Shown in pieces: positions 12,258-22,644 of a stretch of DNA of 64,000 bases. The first letter of the stretch is position 1. Every line of letters begins with the position of its first letter. The notes under the pieces are model-generated. The model made no database searches. It was given only the letters and a program-made list of their open reading frames with translations, and had not been told where the DNA came from. The translations under genes and the position numbers were made by a program. Location of the stretch: contig NC_087066.1 of NCBI RefSeq assembly GCF_963678635.1, positions 55,942,312 through 56,006,311 of the forward strand. The letters are read 5' to 3'. The DNA is from Symsagittifera roscoffensis (lineage: Eukaryota > Xenacoelomorpha > Acoela > Convolutidae).

Positions 12258-15200
12258 GTGATATAGACACTAAAGCACAGAGTTTTGTGGCCGAAGTGTT
12301 AATAGAGGCCACGTGGGTGAGTGACAGAGACGATGGGGAGTGTGGTTCCAATGGCGACAAGGATGACTTCGATCCCAAACTGGTCATCACCAACCTCGAG
12401 GAGACTAGAAAGGAAACCCAGTGGCGCAGCTGCGAACAGGATCCAGATGATCCGGATGTCACTTATATCACCATGCACTGGCGCATCAAGGGAGTGTTCT
12501 ACGAGAATATGGAACTGGAGAATTTCCCCAGAGACGTTAGTTCGGATTATTGTATGATCTGTTCTCGATCCGACATGTTAACGTTCGGTTTCAGAGGAAC
12601 ACTGAAGAGCCAATCAGTTTTTTTTGTATTAAGTGTTAAGGCAATGGGCTAACCCCTTTCTCTACGCGGAGAATCATATTTTCGAATATGAGAATTAGTT
12701 TTTTTAAAAGTCGATGAACGTAGTGAAGACTCTTTTATAGATGTTAAGTCTGTAAGTGCTCTAATAACCACAGATGTGCTTTCCAAAATGTTAACAGAGT
12801 TGACTATGAATTCAGCTATGAAAAAGGTAAATTGCACTATCCAAATACGAACGTAGAATTGGGGCAAAAAACGTTAACTGCTTCTAGTTTCGAGAGTGGA
12901 ATTTAGTTTTTGGATTTCTCAGCGGAGAAAAGCTGTACCTAATAATCCAGTATTTTAAATCTGAATTAAATTTATCAAAGAAAGTCAATCATGAATTTGT
13001 CTTCAAATTTAAAGCGGCTTATGGCCATATGTAATTTACTTTGATGATTTTGAATTGTAATTATATTACACAATTTTTCTTTTTTTTCAACCTAAGTCGC
13101 AAATATTGATGCCACTTTTGAAGCACCTTTACAGCTTTTTCATAGCTTGTGCTTTAACATTCGAATATTAATAAGTTAACATAGTTGATGTGCTTTAACA
13201 TTCGAATAGTAGTAAGTTAACACAATTGATGCAATTTTAATTCATCAATTGAACCAAAAAAGTTATTTGTTTCAAACAACAAACATGAAAACTCGATTTC
13301 AGAATTTTTCTAAGTCAATGCAGCCTTCTAACTCTTTTCTATCTCGCAGTTTTTCAAATGCATAATTTATACATAATATGGCTTTGTGCTTTCCGATTTG
13401 TTCGTGGAAATTTGGCGCTGATGCTTTCAGTTTGTTATTTTCCAAATTGTTACTTGCAAAATTGTGTCTATTTTTATTTGGTGCCACTTTTGCTGCATCT
13501 TATTGACATTATTTAGTATATGAATCTAGCTGCTGCTATGTAAAATTAGTAAATTGTCTAGGGATTGTGGGGCAGACGTGAGCACAGGGGACTCTAAATC
13601 TCCTGGTGGCAGGATTGAATCTACCACAGAAAAAAGTTTTAGTTTTTCAAAGCGTTTTTTTTCGTATTTTACTTTATCGAGCTGCTGTTTTCTTTTTCTC
13701 AATACTGTTTGCGAAGCGCAGCTTTGCCTCAGGGTAAAATTATTCCTGGCTTTTACATAAGTATTGATTTAAGTGTTCTCGAGTTAATAGTGCTGAACAA
13801 TTGTCGATGAATGTAGTTCAGACTCTTATACAGGTCGTGATTTTTTTCTTTTTTTTGCCAGAAAAGTAAAGTTTTTCATCAGCTCATAATTATTTTATCG
13901 CGGTTTGTGATTTTTGTTAGTTCAGGTAATTTTTTTCCGGTAAATCGAAGGCAAACTCCACTATCGAATAGTGAAGGTGCTAAAATCATGAAAAACTTGG
14001 TTGACTTCTACTATCAAAAATGGTATTTATTTACCAGATTTCCCAGCAAAATAGAAATTTTCACATTGATCCAATTTTCTCAAGTTGTTTAATTTTGTTA
14101 AAAAATTGTCAATCATAAATAGTTCTAAAAAATTTTCAAGCTTCTAGGCCATCTATTTTTTCCTTCGAATTTCGGGTCATATTCTGGATCATATTTGAGT
14201 TTGATTTAAATGTGCACATTAAAACCTTTTTCAAGCTTAAAATAGCTATCTAAAGTTTATGGTTTATGAAGGTCCAGGACATTAGCATCAGTGTGTCAAG
14301 TGACTGGCATGCCAACGAGATAGAACTCATGCTGGACTACTCCAAGATGAGCACCCTAGATGTGGCTAACTTCCAGGACGACCAAGAGTGGAGTCTTTTC
14401 AAACATGTGGAGTTGGAGAAAGTGCCCGAGGATCCAGAGAGCGAGATTGAACTGGGATACACTGCTGGGTTTATAGTTGCCAGATGCAGAGTGGCACGAC
14501 GCTCCAAGTGAGTGCAAACCTTTTTTTTATTCAAAATTTGTTGTGAGATAGCCACCTAACAATCATAATTCAAAATTTTTAAAAAAAACCAGCTATCCTT
14601 GTTTCTTGTTTTTTCTCTTTTTAGTTCATTTTTTGAAAAATTTGATAATGATTATCATTATCTTACTGAAGTTTTTAGCTTTCGTCTTTCCTCTCATCAC
14701 ACACGCATAAAAAATTGGCCTATTTAAGAAGAAAAAAATATGATCCAGTTCAGAAATACTGGAATGGTATGCCGATGCAGTGTTTAATTGTTTAGCCTCG
14801 ATATTGTCATAATTTGAACCTATTGTTCGCTTTTCCAAGCATGATATGATGTTTGTCTTGTTATCGTAAATTAATCTTGCTTCTGTGTTAGGTTCTTCAT
14901 GGTGAACAATGTGCTGCTGATGTTCAGTCTGATCGTACTGTCGCTTACCATCTTCGCTTATGACCCCAGTTGGAACATGGCCAGAATCAGCTCGTCCATG
15001 ACTCTTCTTCTCGTGGCAGTTGCATTCAAACTGTCAGTGGCAGGCACCCTCCCACTCATATCTTATCTCACGTACCTCGACATATACATACTAGGGTTAG
15101 TCAGATACATCATTATAACGTGGGGGGGGGGGGGGGGGGGGGGCAATTGGTTGTTGATGTAATTGCAGCTGCTCTCAAATTAAATTGAGAATTCGGTCAT

Positions 15201-16266
15201 TAGAGAATGTCCGTCCATGGTACTTAATTAACTCCCAGAAGGAAGAGAAAGCAATTCTAGCAATTGAATATGCGTGTGCAGCAATGAGAGTTTTTTATAA
15301 GTGTCACCTTTTCAAACAAAATTAACCTCCAGTGGAAAAACAAGTCGTGTGTTGTGTGCGTCCCAATTCGTTTCGATATGCCATACTTGTTATTAATGTT
15401 GTACCTTGTTTTCAGTGGCATGTTGTTTCTCTGTTCGATGACCGTGATATTTGCCCTCATCTCCCCCTTCAAGGATAAACCGGATGAGGCTCTGGTGATT
15501 GACATGTGCGCACTAGTAGCCCTCGCAGTACTCATCACAGTATTCCACGTCGTATACGCCGTCGTGTTTCTCAACAACACCAACAAGTTGGTCCAAGTTG
15601 ACCTTCAATATTATATATTTAGTTTCAGAGTAAACGAACAAGTTTAAGTGAAAACTTATGGTTTCTTTCGTTTTTGAAATTATTTTTATGCGTTTTTTGA
15701 TGTTTCTGTAAACATAAACAAAACGATTATGCAATACTTTACTATTTTTTTCTGGAGCATGTTTGAAATCGTAGAACATCAGATAAGTTGTTTCTAATTT
15801 TCTGTCCAAAAAGTTATTTTTGTTTTTCAGGAGAATAAACGAGATGAAGAAGAAAGACAAAGAGTATGATCTGCAACTGAGAAGACACCGTGAAATGGAG
15901 AAGATGGTAAACATGGCACGCAAAACTAGCAGGGATCCTCCAACGTCCCCGGACACCTCAACCATTGCAGCTACCACTCCCAGAAGCAAACCCAAAATAC
16001 CACCTGCTGAGATCATTATCAGAGATATTTCAATTGAAGACAGGATGTCATTTATAGACGAAAGCAAAGATAGAAAGAGCTCGGACTCGAACTCTAGACC
16101 TACGGTTTTTGACCCGAATCGCAGTTCTCTAAGACGCGGCTTGAGAACCCCGAAAACCAATGGAATATCAGACTTTTCATCCCATGGGATCTACTCAGAT
16201 AGCAATGAAACTCGAGACGTCCCTTCTCATAATAACAATTTTATGAATCCTGTGGGCTACTTATAG
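12258..16266 (+). CDS. Cysteine-less pentameric ligand-gated ion channel (partial, last five exons)
   Basis: The visible exons are 12258-12535, 14272-14507, 14892-15095, 15416-15586 and 15831-16266 (stop TAG). They are bordered by AG/GT sites with matching phases (0, 2, 2, 2) and give about 440 residues. The extracellular domain ends with NFPRDVQD, the position of the canonical FPxDxQ loop, but the two cysteines that bracket this loop in Cys-loop receptors are absent (MELENFPRDVQDI). Four membrane segments follow: M1 (FFMVNNVLLMFSLIVL...), M2 (RISSSMTLLLVAVAFKL) followed by LP and SYLTYLD at the M2-M3 turn, M3 (MLFLCSMTVIFALI) and M4 (ALVALAVLITVFHVVYAVV). The M3-M4 loop is only about 15 residues, unlike typical animal receptors. 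After M4 comes a ~150-residue charged, Ser/Pro-rich tail. Ligand and ion selectivity cannot be read. The first exon(s) with signal peptide lie upstream and were not identified. An AATAAA at 16577-16582 could end the mRNA. Confidence 0.85.
12690..13510. repeat. Diverged R1-family sequence in an ion-channel intron
   Basis: Within the first visible intron, GTCGATGAACGTAGTGAAGAC (12710 onwards) and the GTGCTTTAACATTCGAAT segment followed by a TTCCAAATTGTTA-like end (13149-13470) match R1 landmarks (about 2800 and 2130-2400). Inside it is a ~42-bp tandem duplication (GTGCTTTAACATTCGAATA...GTTAACA...TTGAT, about 13149-13230). Confidence 0.5.
13790..14110. repeat. Diverged R1-family fragment in an ion-channel intron
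   Basis: This fragment shares with R1 (2810-3060) the order GTCGATGAA.GTAGT..AGAC, GTCGTGATTTTTTT, GGCAAACTCCACTATCGAA, TTTCCCAGCAAAATA and GATCCAATTTTC. It lies just upstream of the exon starting at 14272. It is also close to the fragment at 5670, so a family subtype is likely. Confidence 0.55.
15122..15143 (+). repeat. Poly-G run (22 G) in an intron
   Basis: An uninterrupted run of 22 G lies 26 bp after the donor of exon 14892-15095. Such runs are mutable and can form four-stranded structures. The exact length may be a sequencing artefact. Confidence 0.9.
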
Positions 16267-16696
16267 TTTCATAGTTAAAAGACATTTGTGTTATCCATGT
16301 TTGGTGTATGATGATGTATATGTTGCGAGCGATATTTAAAAATAGATTTTTCAAAAAGATGATGTTTTGAAATTTGCAGCGGTTGCTTTTTTTCATCTTT
16401 TTCTTCAGACACCGTTTCATTTCCCAGCTGAATAATTTACAGTACTGTTGTGTTCGCTTGAGCAAATTCAGAATTAATGTTGAATGGTTTTGTTTACTTT
16501 TACTTTGAGTCATCAGTTCAAAGCAGCTGTAAAATGTAAAGAATCTCTTGATCTCGTCACACTAAACCATCAAACCAATAAATAGACTGTTGTAATTTCA
16601 GATAACTACTGCTCCAATTACAAACATGTGATTAAATTTTGGTCAGCAGCTTAGTGTGACCATTTTGCAGCTGCAGCAAAATAGGACTAAATAAAA
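16267..16696 (+). other. Intergenic spacer between channel gene and TNNI3K
   Basis: These 430 bp separate the channel stop codon from the TNNI3K start. The spacer holds the probable 3' UTR of the channel gene (AATAAA at 16577-16582) and then the TNNI3K promoter/5' UTR. No clear TATA box was seen. An in-frame TAA 9 nt before the TNNI3K ATG closes the upstream frame. Confidence 0.6.
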
Positions 16697-19600
16697 ATGG
16701 GAAACTACAAGTCGCGACCATCAACTTCTTGCAGCGAAACATGGAAAAACGGAATCAGCGAAAACTACGCGGTAGTGAGACGTCGCCTGAACGAAGATCT
16801 ATGTCACCTGAAGGATCCGAAGTTGTGTAAAAGGTGTGAAGAGAGCTGTTGTTCACACCAACGAACCATCATGTCACGAGATTCGGTCACTTTTGAAAAC
16901 TTCAGAACAGCGTGTATAAATTGCGACCCAGAAGGAATTCAAAATGCTCTGAAAATGAACGAAGAAATTGTGACTTTCAGGCTAGACTGCGACCACTTTA
17001 CTGGTTTGCATTATGCTGTGATTAACAGTTCAGCCAGCAAAGACAGTCAATTGTTATCTATCAAGCTACTTATCTCCCACGGTGCTAAGTGTTCCTACGT
17101 TGTTACTAGGAACCTCTTCTCTCCACTCCATCTTGCCGTATTCAAAGCGGATCCAAACATCGTGAGTCTAATGACGACTCTGATTACATCAAATCACGAA
17201 TTGAACTTCGCTGGAAACGAATCATTGACGTCACTGCATCTCGCATGTCTGCATGGAACCGAGGAAATCGTATCGATTCTTCTAGAAGCAGGAGCAAAGC
17301 CTGATTTGGTGGACGCTGTTAAATTTTCACCGATGCATGTCGCTATATATGCTCTAAACGATCAAGCGAAAACGACGTGCATTGTGAAAAAATTATCAGA
17401 ACATGGAGCTCCTTTTTGTTATTTGAACAGTGCCGTTAAATCAAAAGGCAAAGAAAATTTTTCCTCAAAAGAACTGGCGTTTGATGATTTTGACGCCGAA
17501 CATATTCCTATTATTCTCTTGGCTGCTTCCAGAAGGCAAGTTGAAACTATTACATTTTTGCTGGAACAGCCAGAAATAGATGTAAATACAATAGATCTGG
17601 AACATAACACTGCTCTGCATGTTGCTTCGAAGCAAGGCCATGTTTCAGTTGTGAAGTTGCTGCTCCAGAAAGACAAAATAGAACTGGGTAAAAATGTGTA
17701 CGGCGATACTGCCGTCCATTTAGCTTGTTACTCTGGAAAAATTGAAATAGTCCAAATTCTGTTGCAAAAATTTGGCAAGCAGTGTTTGGAAGAAGTGAAC
17801 ATTTTCGGTGAAACTCCTTTGCATGCAAGTTGCACGTTTGGTACGAATTTAGAGCTCATTGAGTTTCTGCTTTGTGAGAATCCTAGACTAGTTAATTATC
17901 AGTCTAAAGATGCAGGACATACACCATTGCACAGCTGCTCATTTCACGGCCACTTTGAAGCGGCACGTTTGTTGGTTCAAAATGGAGCCGATGTGACGGT
18001 GTTGGCGAACAGCAGAGACACCACTCTGATGTCAAGGACGAATGACGACAGTGGGTGTGGAGGATGTGAGGAGAACAGTGTTGCGTCATCGGAGAGCAAC
18101 AGCAGAGGGGATTTGTTCACGGCTCTGTATCACGTCAGTTAAGATTGAAAGATTTACACTAACTACTTCTGAAAATATTGGTTTCTGGATTTGGACTTGG
18201 AATTTGTAAATTTTCGTTTGTATACAATCCAGATGAGATAGGAGCTGCTGGGGAAACTTTTAATTTTTTTTTCAGTTGCGATAGAAATTTTATTTATTGG
18301 TAAATCAGGTTTAGTGGCGATAGAAATATTATTTATAGGTTAATCAGAAAGGTAAATCAGGTATCTATTGATATACATAAACAATCTCGCGATAGCACAA
18401 GCGTACTAGTCGGAACGACAATCTTCGCTGGCTTCGAATTTTAAGTCTGTTGGCTATGCATCCGGGTTAACTTTTTTTGAATTATTTGTATTTCAGGACA
18501 CGTGTGCACAATGGGCAGCCGAGAATGGCCACGATGACCTTGCTAACTGGCTGAACCAATGTCGCAGCAATGGGGACTCCGCCTCCTACAGATCCAGTGG
18601 GGGATACACCACCGAAAGCTCTTATGTTCCCCTCCCCAGCAAGATAGGAAAGATTAAGTCAGTCACCCAGGAGAAAATAGGAGTGCTCTCTTTACGTGCT
18701 CAGTTGCCAAAACATATGCAGATTGAATATTGCGACATTGAAAGAATTGAGCATATAGGGAGTGGTGGGTTCGGTAAAGTTTACAAATCGAGACTGAGAT
18801 CCAAAAATGAAATTGTGGCCGTTAAAGTCTACAAGCATCACCATCATAACTCCAAGACAGACATCGACATGTTTGTACGTGAAGTGAAGATTCTCTGGCA
18901 ATTGGACAATCCCTACATAATTAAGTTCCACGGAGTATGTTTGGACGATGCATCGAATTTTTCTCTAATAACCGAATTCTGCGCAAATGGGAGTCTCTAT
19001 GATTTCCTGCACAAACAGAAGAGATGTTTAGATCTCGCTGGTAAACTCGTGATTTTGCAAAATGTCGCCAGCGGTAAGTCATTGCTTTTCTGGAATAACT
19101 TTCTCCCAATTTATATTTGGCGTATCCTTGCCATTTGATTTTTTAAAATTGTTTGCTTCCGACCTAAAATTTGATTAATGATGCCACTTACTTTCAATAG
19201 AGCGCTGAAAATTGCGGTTGTTTGTGCACTAGGAATGAACTATCTGCACACTCTGCCGGAACCAGTGATCCACCGTGACCTTAACAGCTTCAACATCCTC
19301 CTAAGGGAATCCATGAACGCCGTTATTGCAGACTTCGGGGAATCCCGCTTCATACACAGACTCCTACGCCAGGAAATGCTGACAAAACAACCGGGAAATC
19401 TACGCTGGATGTCGCCAGAAATATTCAACCAGTCTACAGAATACAATACTAGAGCAGACGTGTATAATTTCAGTTTGTGTATTTGGGAACTGCTAAGTGG
19501 GGAACTTCCATTTTCACAGTACACGCCGCTTCAGGCAGCGCAAGTTGCGGTAAAAGGAGTTCGTCCTCCAGTGGTCGAGGAGTCGTACCCGGATGCTTTA

Positions 19601-20299
19601 GTTAAAATCATGACTAGGTGTTGGAGCGCGAATCCGACAGAACGACCTGACTTCGCAACTGTCATGAAAGACCTCAACGAATTACTGCTGTTTAACCATG
19701 TTAACACAAATATAGCTAATTTGAATCTAAGTAGTCCAACAGCCTCATTTGTGAGTCGAGACTTGAGCGACCGAATATCGGTGGCAGAACTGAGAAGCAA
19801 TTTCGAGAACACATCACCAGTGAATAATCCAAGTGAAACAAACGCCACGGTAGCTTCCGTGTCGAGGCCGAATTCGGGGAAAGTTCCATCTGCCTCGGCT
19901 TCTGTAAATGCATCATCTGAGCCTCAGCCAACATCGCAAGTTTTCTGTGACCTGAATAAGACGTTGACTCGGTCTCCAACTAACAGCTGCAACAGCACGA
20001 AATCTGATATCTCACCCTTGAACGAAACGGGCGGAGGAGACGCATCTCAGAGGTTCTTCCGAGCGACAGTAGCTACCACTAGTCAAGTGTTTGAACCCCG
20101 TGCTCCGACTTTGGCTGCCAGCGTTCCTCCATCGGATCCTGGTCATAGTCGTATTCCTCATCATAGTCAGCTACCTCAGACTTCGTTCATGGCCATGTCC
20201 AATGGTTACGTGTGTGACACTTCCCAGCCGAGACTGATGATGGCAGCACAGATGGCTCTAAATGATAATAATAATGACTCATCCACAAACAATCCATAG
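16697..20299 (+). CDS. TNNI3K: TNNI3K-type ankyrin-repeat protein kinase
   Basis: This is a complete gene of three exons: 16697-18133, 18497-19073 and 19203-20299 (1,036 residues). Splice borders are CAC|GTCAGT, TTTCAG|GAC, AGCG|GTAAGT and AGAG|CGCTG. The protein starts MGNYKSRP, the same N-terminus as vertebrate TNNI3K, with Gly2 suitable for N-myristoylation. About ten ankyrin repeats occupy residues ~60-500 (e.g. TALHVASKQGHVSVVKLLL, GHTPLHSCSFHGHFEAARLL). The kinase domain spans ~560-832: glycine loop GSGGFGKVY, VAVKVY lysine, HRDLNSFN catalytic loop (~694), DFGES (~714), SPE and DVYNFSLCIWELL. The DLNSxN and DFGES signatures are typical of TNNI3K within the TKL group. A Ser/Thr/Asn-rich tail of ~200 residues follows and is longer than in vertebrates (human protein about 835 residues). 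The start is supported by an in-frame TAA just upstream and AAAATGG context. Vertebrate TNNI3K phosphorylates sarcomeric partners in heart; the role here is inference only. AATAAA signals lie at 20521 and 20534. Confidence 0.95.
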
Positions 20300-21125
20300 C
20301 TTTATAGAAGTACGTGTTCTTTAGATTAATTATCGCATTTTTTCAGATACTACCTTTTGACCTAATTTAATGTTCATTTCCAGTGTTTTCAATTTGATCC
20401 TGACTTTTTCAGAAGAACTGATTTAGGTGTTATCAAAGTAATACAGTGCTGACTTAAGTTATCCGGACAAAATGATTGAAACTTGAAATTTGATACACGC
20501 TTTTCTCAAACTGTGCTTAGAATAAAATTGATGAATAAAGAACTTGGTTAGAATTTCAAAAGAATTCATATGGTGCAAGTTATTTTGTAAAATTAGGGTC
20601 CAAAATTTTACCCCAAAAACGCAATTTTTTTGGCTATTTTTTTAATTAATCAAAAGTAATGCCAAAACTATATAAAAGTGATCTTATGTTGCCAAACAAA
20701 GTTTAAGAAGGGTATTAGACTTTGATAGTGTTGGCGTTATTTTTGATTTTCTTAAAAGGTGATCTGGTAGTTTTAGCGTAATTTTTGATTAAGTAAAAAG
20801 CCGAAAAATAAGAAGTTTTGCGTTAAAATTTTGGGCCTGAACTTTGCAAAACAAATTGCACCACACTAAGTTGCTAAAGTTCTTATTAAATTTATGAGTC
20901 TGGTCATTTTTTGCCTAAATTTCAGCCCAATGTGAGAAACACGCAATCTAATTTTGAAGATATATTTGTTTTTTCCTGATAATTTAAATAAGCACTGTAC
21001 AGTAAGTTTCAATTGAAGTTGGCTAGGTTTCTTTTACTACGGTCATTTTTTTGCTTTTTTCCAAAGCCACGCGGAGCTTGTGTTATATAGCAAGGCGTTT
21101 TTTTTTCGCCACCGTATCACTTTTC
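20300..21125 (+). other. 3' flank of TNNI3K
   Basis: This AT-rich sequence carries two possible polyadenylation signals, AATAAA at 20521-20526 and 20534-20539. No other gene was seen. The rest up to the duplicated tail fragment is unremarkable. Confidence 0.5.
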
Positions 21126-21262
21126 AAGGCCAAACTTGGGGAAAGTTCCATCTGCCTTGGATTCATTAAATGCAACATCTGAGCCTCAGTCAACAGTTCA
21201 TTGACCTGAACAGCTGCAACAGCGCGAAATCGGATATCTTGCCCTTGAATGAAACTGGTGGC
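21126..21262 (+). pseudogene. Degenerate duplicate of the TNNI3K last-exon tail
   Basis: The sequence from AAGGCCAAACTTGGGGAAAG to GAAACTGGTGGCTGGG follows 19864-20035 of the TNNI3K last exon, with about 10-15% substitutions and internal deletions that remove the middle. Recognisable shared strings include GAAAGTTCCATCTGCCT, ATCTGAGCCTCAG and AACAGCTGCAACAGC. The reading frame is lost. It lies 827 bp after the TNNI3K stop, so it is a small local tandem duplication. The adjacent retrotransposon insertion at 21298 lies 35 bp further on. Confidence 0.8.
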
Positions 21263-21292
21263 TGGGTGTACGACTATTCAGGTGTTTTTTAG

Positions 21293-21297
21293 GGTCA
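21293..21297. other. Target-site duplication, left (GGTCA)
   Basis: GGTCA precedes the 5' LTR and matches GGTCA at 28473-28477 after the 3' LTR. A 5-bp duplication fits a Ty3/gypsy-type integrase. Confidence 0.75.
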
Positions 21298-21585
21298 TGT
21301 TATCCGTACTTAGATATAACTTAGATTGTTTATAGTTCTAACGTTATGTAAACGTATTCATATAGATGTCTGATCTAAATTAAGTACCTATTAAACCTAA
21401 CACCATATTCAATAGTTATTTATGAGTCTCTGTCGCTCTCATGATTTCGAGGTCAGATTCGAATCAGACATAACATTATCGATTGAATTTAAGTTGATAA
21501 CAAACTCTTCTTAATTCCTATTTCTCTTACACAGTATGTCTCAACTCAGATCTAACCTATATACTCCGAATCCGTGGGTATAACA
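21298..21585 (+). repeat. 5' LTR of Ty3 copy A (288 bp)
   Basis: It runs from TGTTATCCGTAC to GGGTATAACA. Compared with the 3' LTR (28145) it lacks about 40 bp directly after CCGTAC; the rest is nearly identical. The terminal A is also the A of the gag ATG. Confidence 0.9.
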
Positions 21586-22644
21586 TGGCGCAGCCAGCAC
21601 TCACAAAAAACTCACTGGGTATCGCCCCATTCTGGCAGAAAGCCTCGGCGGAACCCCCAACCGAGTGGGAGAAATGGAACCAGCAGCTTTATTTAGGAAT
21701 CGTCGCAAAAGACGGAATAAATCTGCAAAAACTATTACAAGATCCACCCACAGTACGGAAACCTCAAGAACCTGGTTATGAGCTCCCTATCGAGGGGGAA
21801 ACGCAATCGCAAACTAGGGACCGGAACATAACGCAATCAAGAGAAAAAGATCCAGTGGGATAACCAGTGTGCTCAATTGGATAATTTGGGACCCACCGTG
21901 GATGGAATTCCATGGGAGGAAGCCGACATAAAAGTCCGAAGCTATATTTACCTCAGTCTCGGAAACGAGGGGCAAAGACGTCTCAGTCAACATTTCCCAG
22001 ATTTAAAAATACAAGAAACATCAACGAGGGCATTTTAGAATAGATTAGAGCATCTTTTCATCAAAGACCGCAACGTGACGTTCGATAGATACGAAGCGTT
22101 CACCAGAAAGCAGAACAAGACGGAAACATTAGAGCAATTTCACTGTGGCCTCACGGAACTTGTCATTAAAGGAAATTTCAAATGTCCTAACTGCAACGAT
22201 AACACTTTGGAAACCGAAATTATTCGAGATCTATTCACAGCGAATATGACAAATGATGAGGTACAAAAAGACCTACTGGCCGAGACGAAAACCCCCACAC
22301 AAGCATTCGAATATGCAATACGCAGATAGAAAGGTTTGGAAAACCAGCTCCAAATACGCAAGCAAGGTTTCTCAACATTTTCTTCTCAGCAGACAGGCAT
22401 CAAATCCGAACCAGTTGGGTTCATACAAAAACGAGGAGGGGACTCATATCGTAATAATAGACGGGGGAACAGAGGTCGAGGACAACCACAGCGGGGAACT
22501 TCTCAGCGACAAGGCAGCGACAGAAAACAATTTTGTTTTAAGTGCGGAAATCCGTTCGGACCCGGACATCTTCAACAATGTCCGGCAAAAGATAAAATCT
22601 GCAATAAATGCACGAAAAAGAGGACACTACGCCAGACTCCGTAA
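21585..22644 (+). pseudogene. gag of Ty3 copy A (frameshifted)
   Basis: The ATG at 21585 begins a 92-codon frame (to 21863) that shares its first bases with the LTR/primer-binding-site junction. Gag-like sequence resumes in another frame at about 22075 and continues to 22644, interrupted by TAG at 22327-22329. Features are a helical capsid-like stretch, an Arg/Gly-rich linker (RRGNRGRGQPQRG) and two zinc-knuckle-like Cys clusters (CFKCGN...GHLQQC, then CNKC). The second knuckle runs into another frame at about 22620. The fragmentation shows decay rather than programmed frameshifting. Confidence 0.8.
21586..21603 (+). promoter_or_regulatory. Primer-binding site of Ty3 copy A
   Basis: TGGCGCAGCCAGCACTCA abuts the LTR end. 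TGG pairs with a tRNA CCA end, and TGGCGCAG is the kind of start seen in tRNA-Ser-primed elements; the tRNA assignment is inference. Confidence 0.65.
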
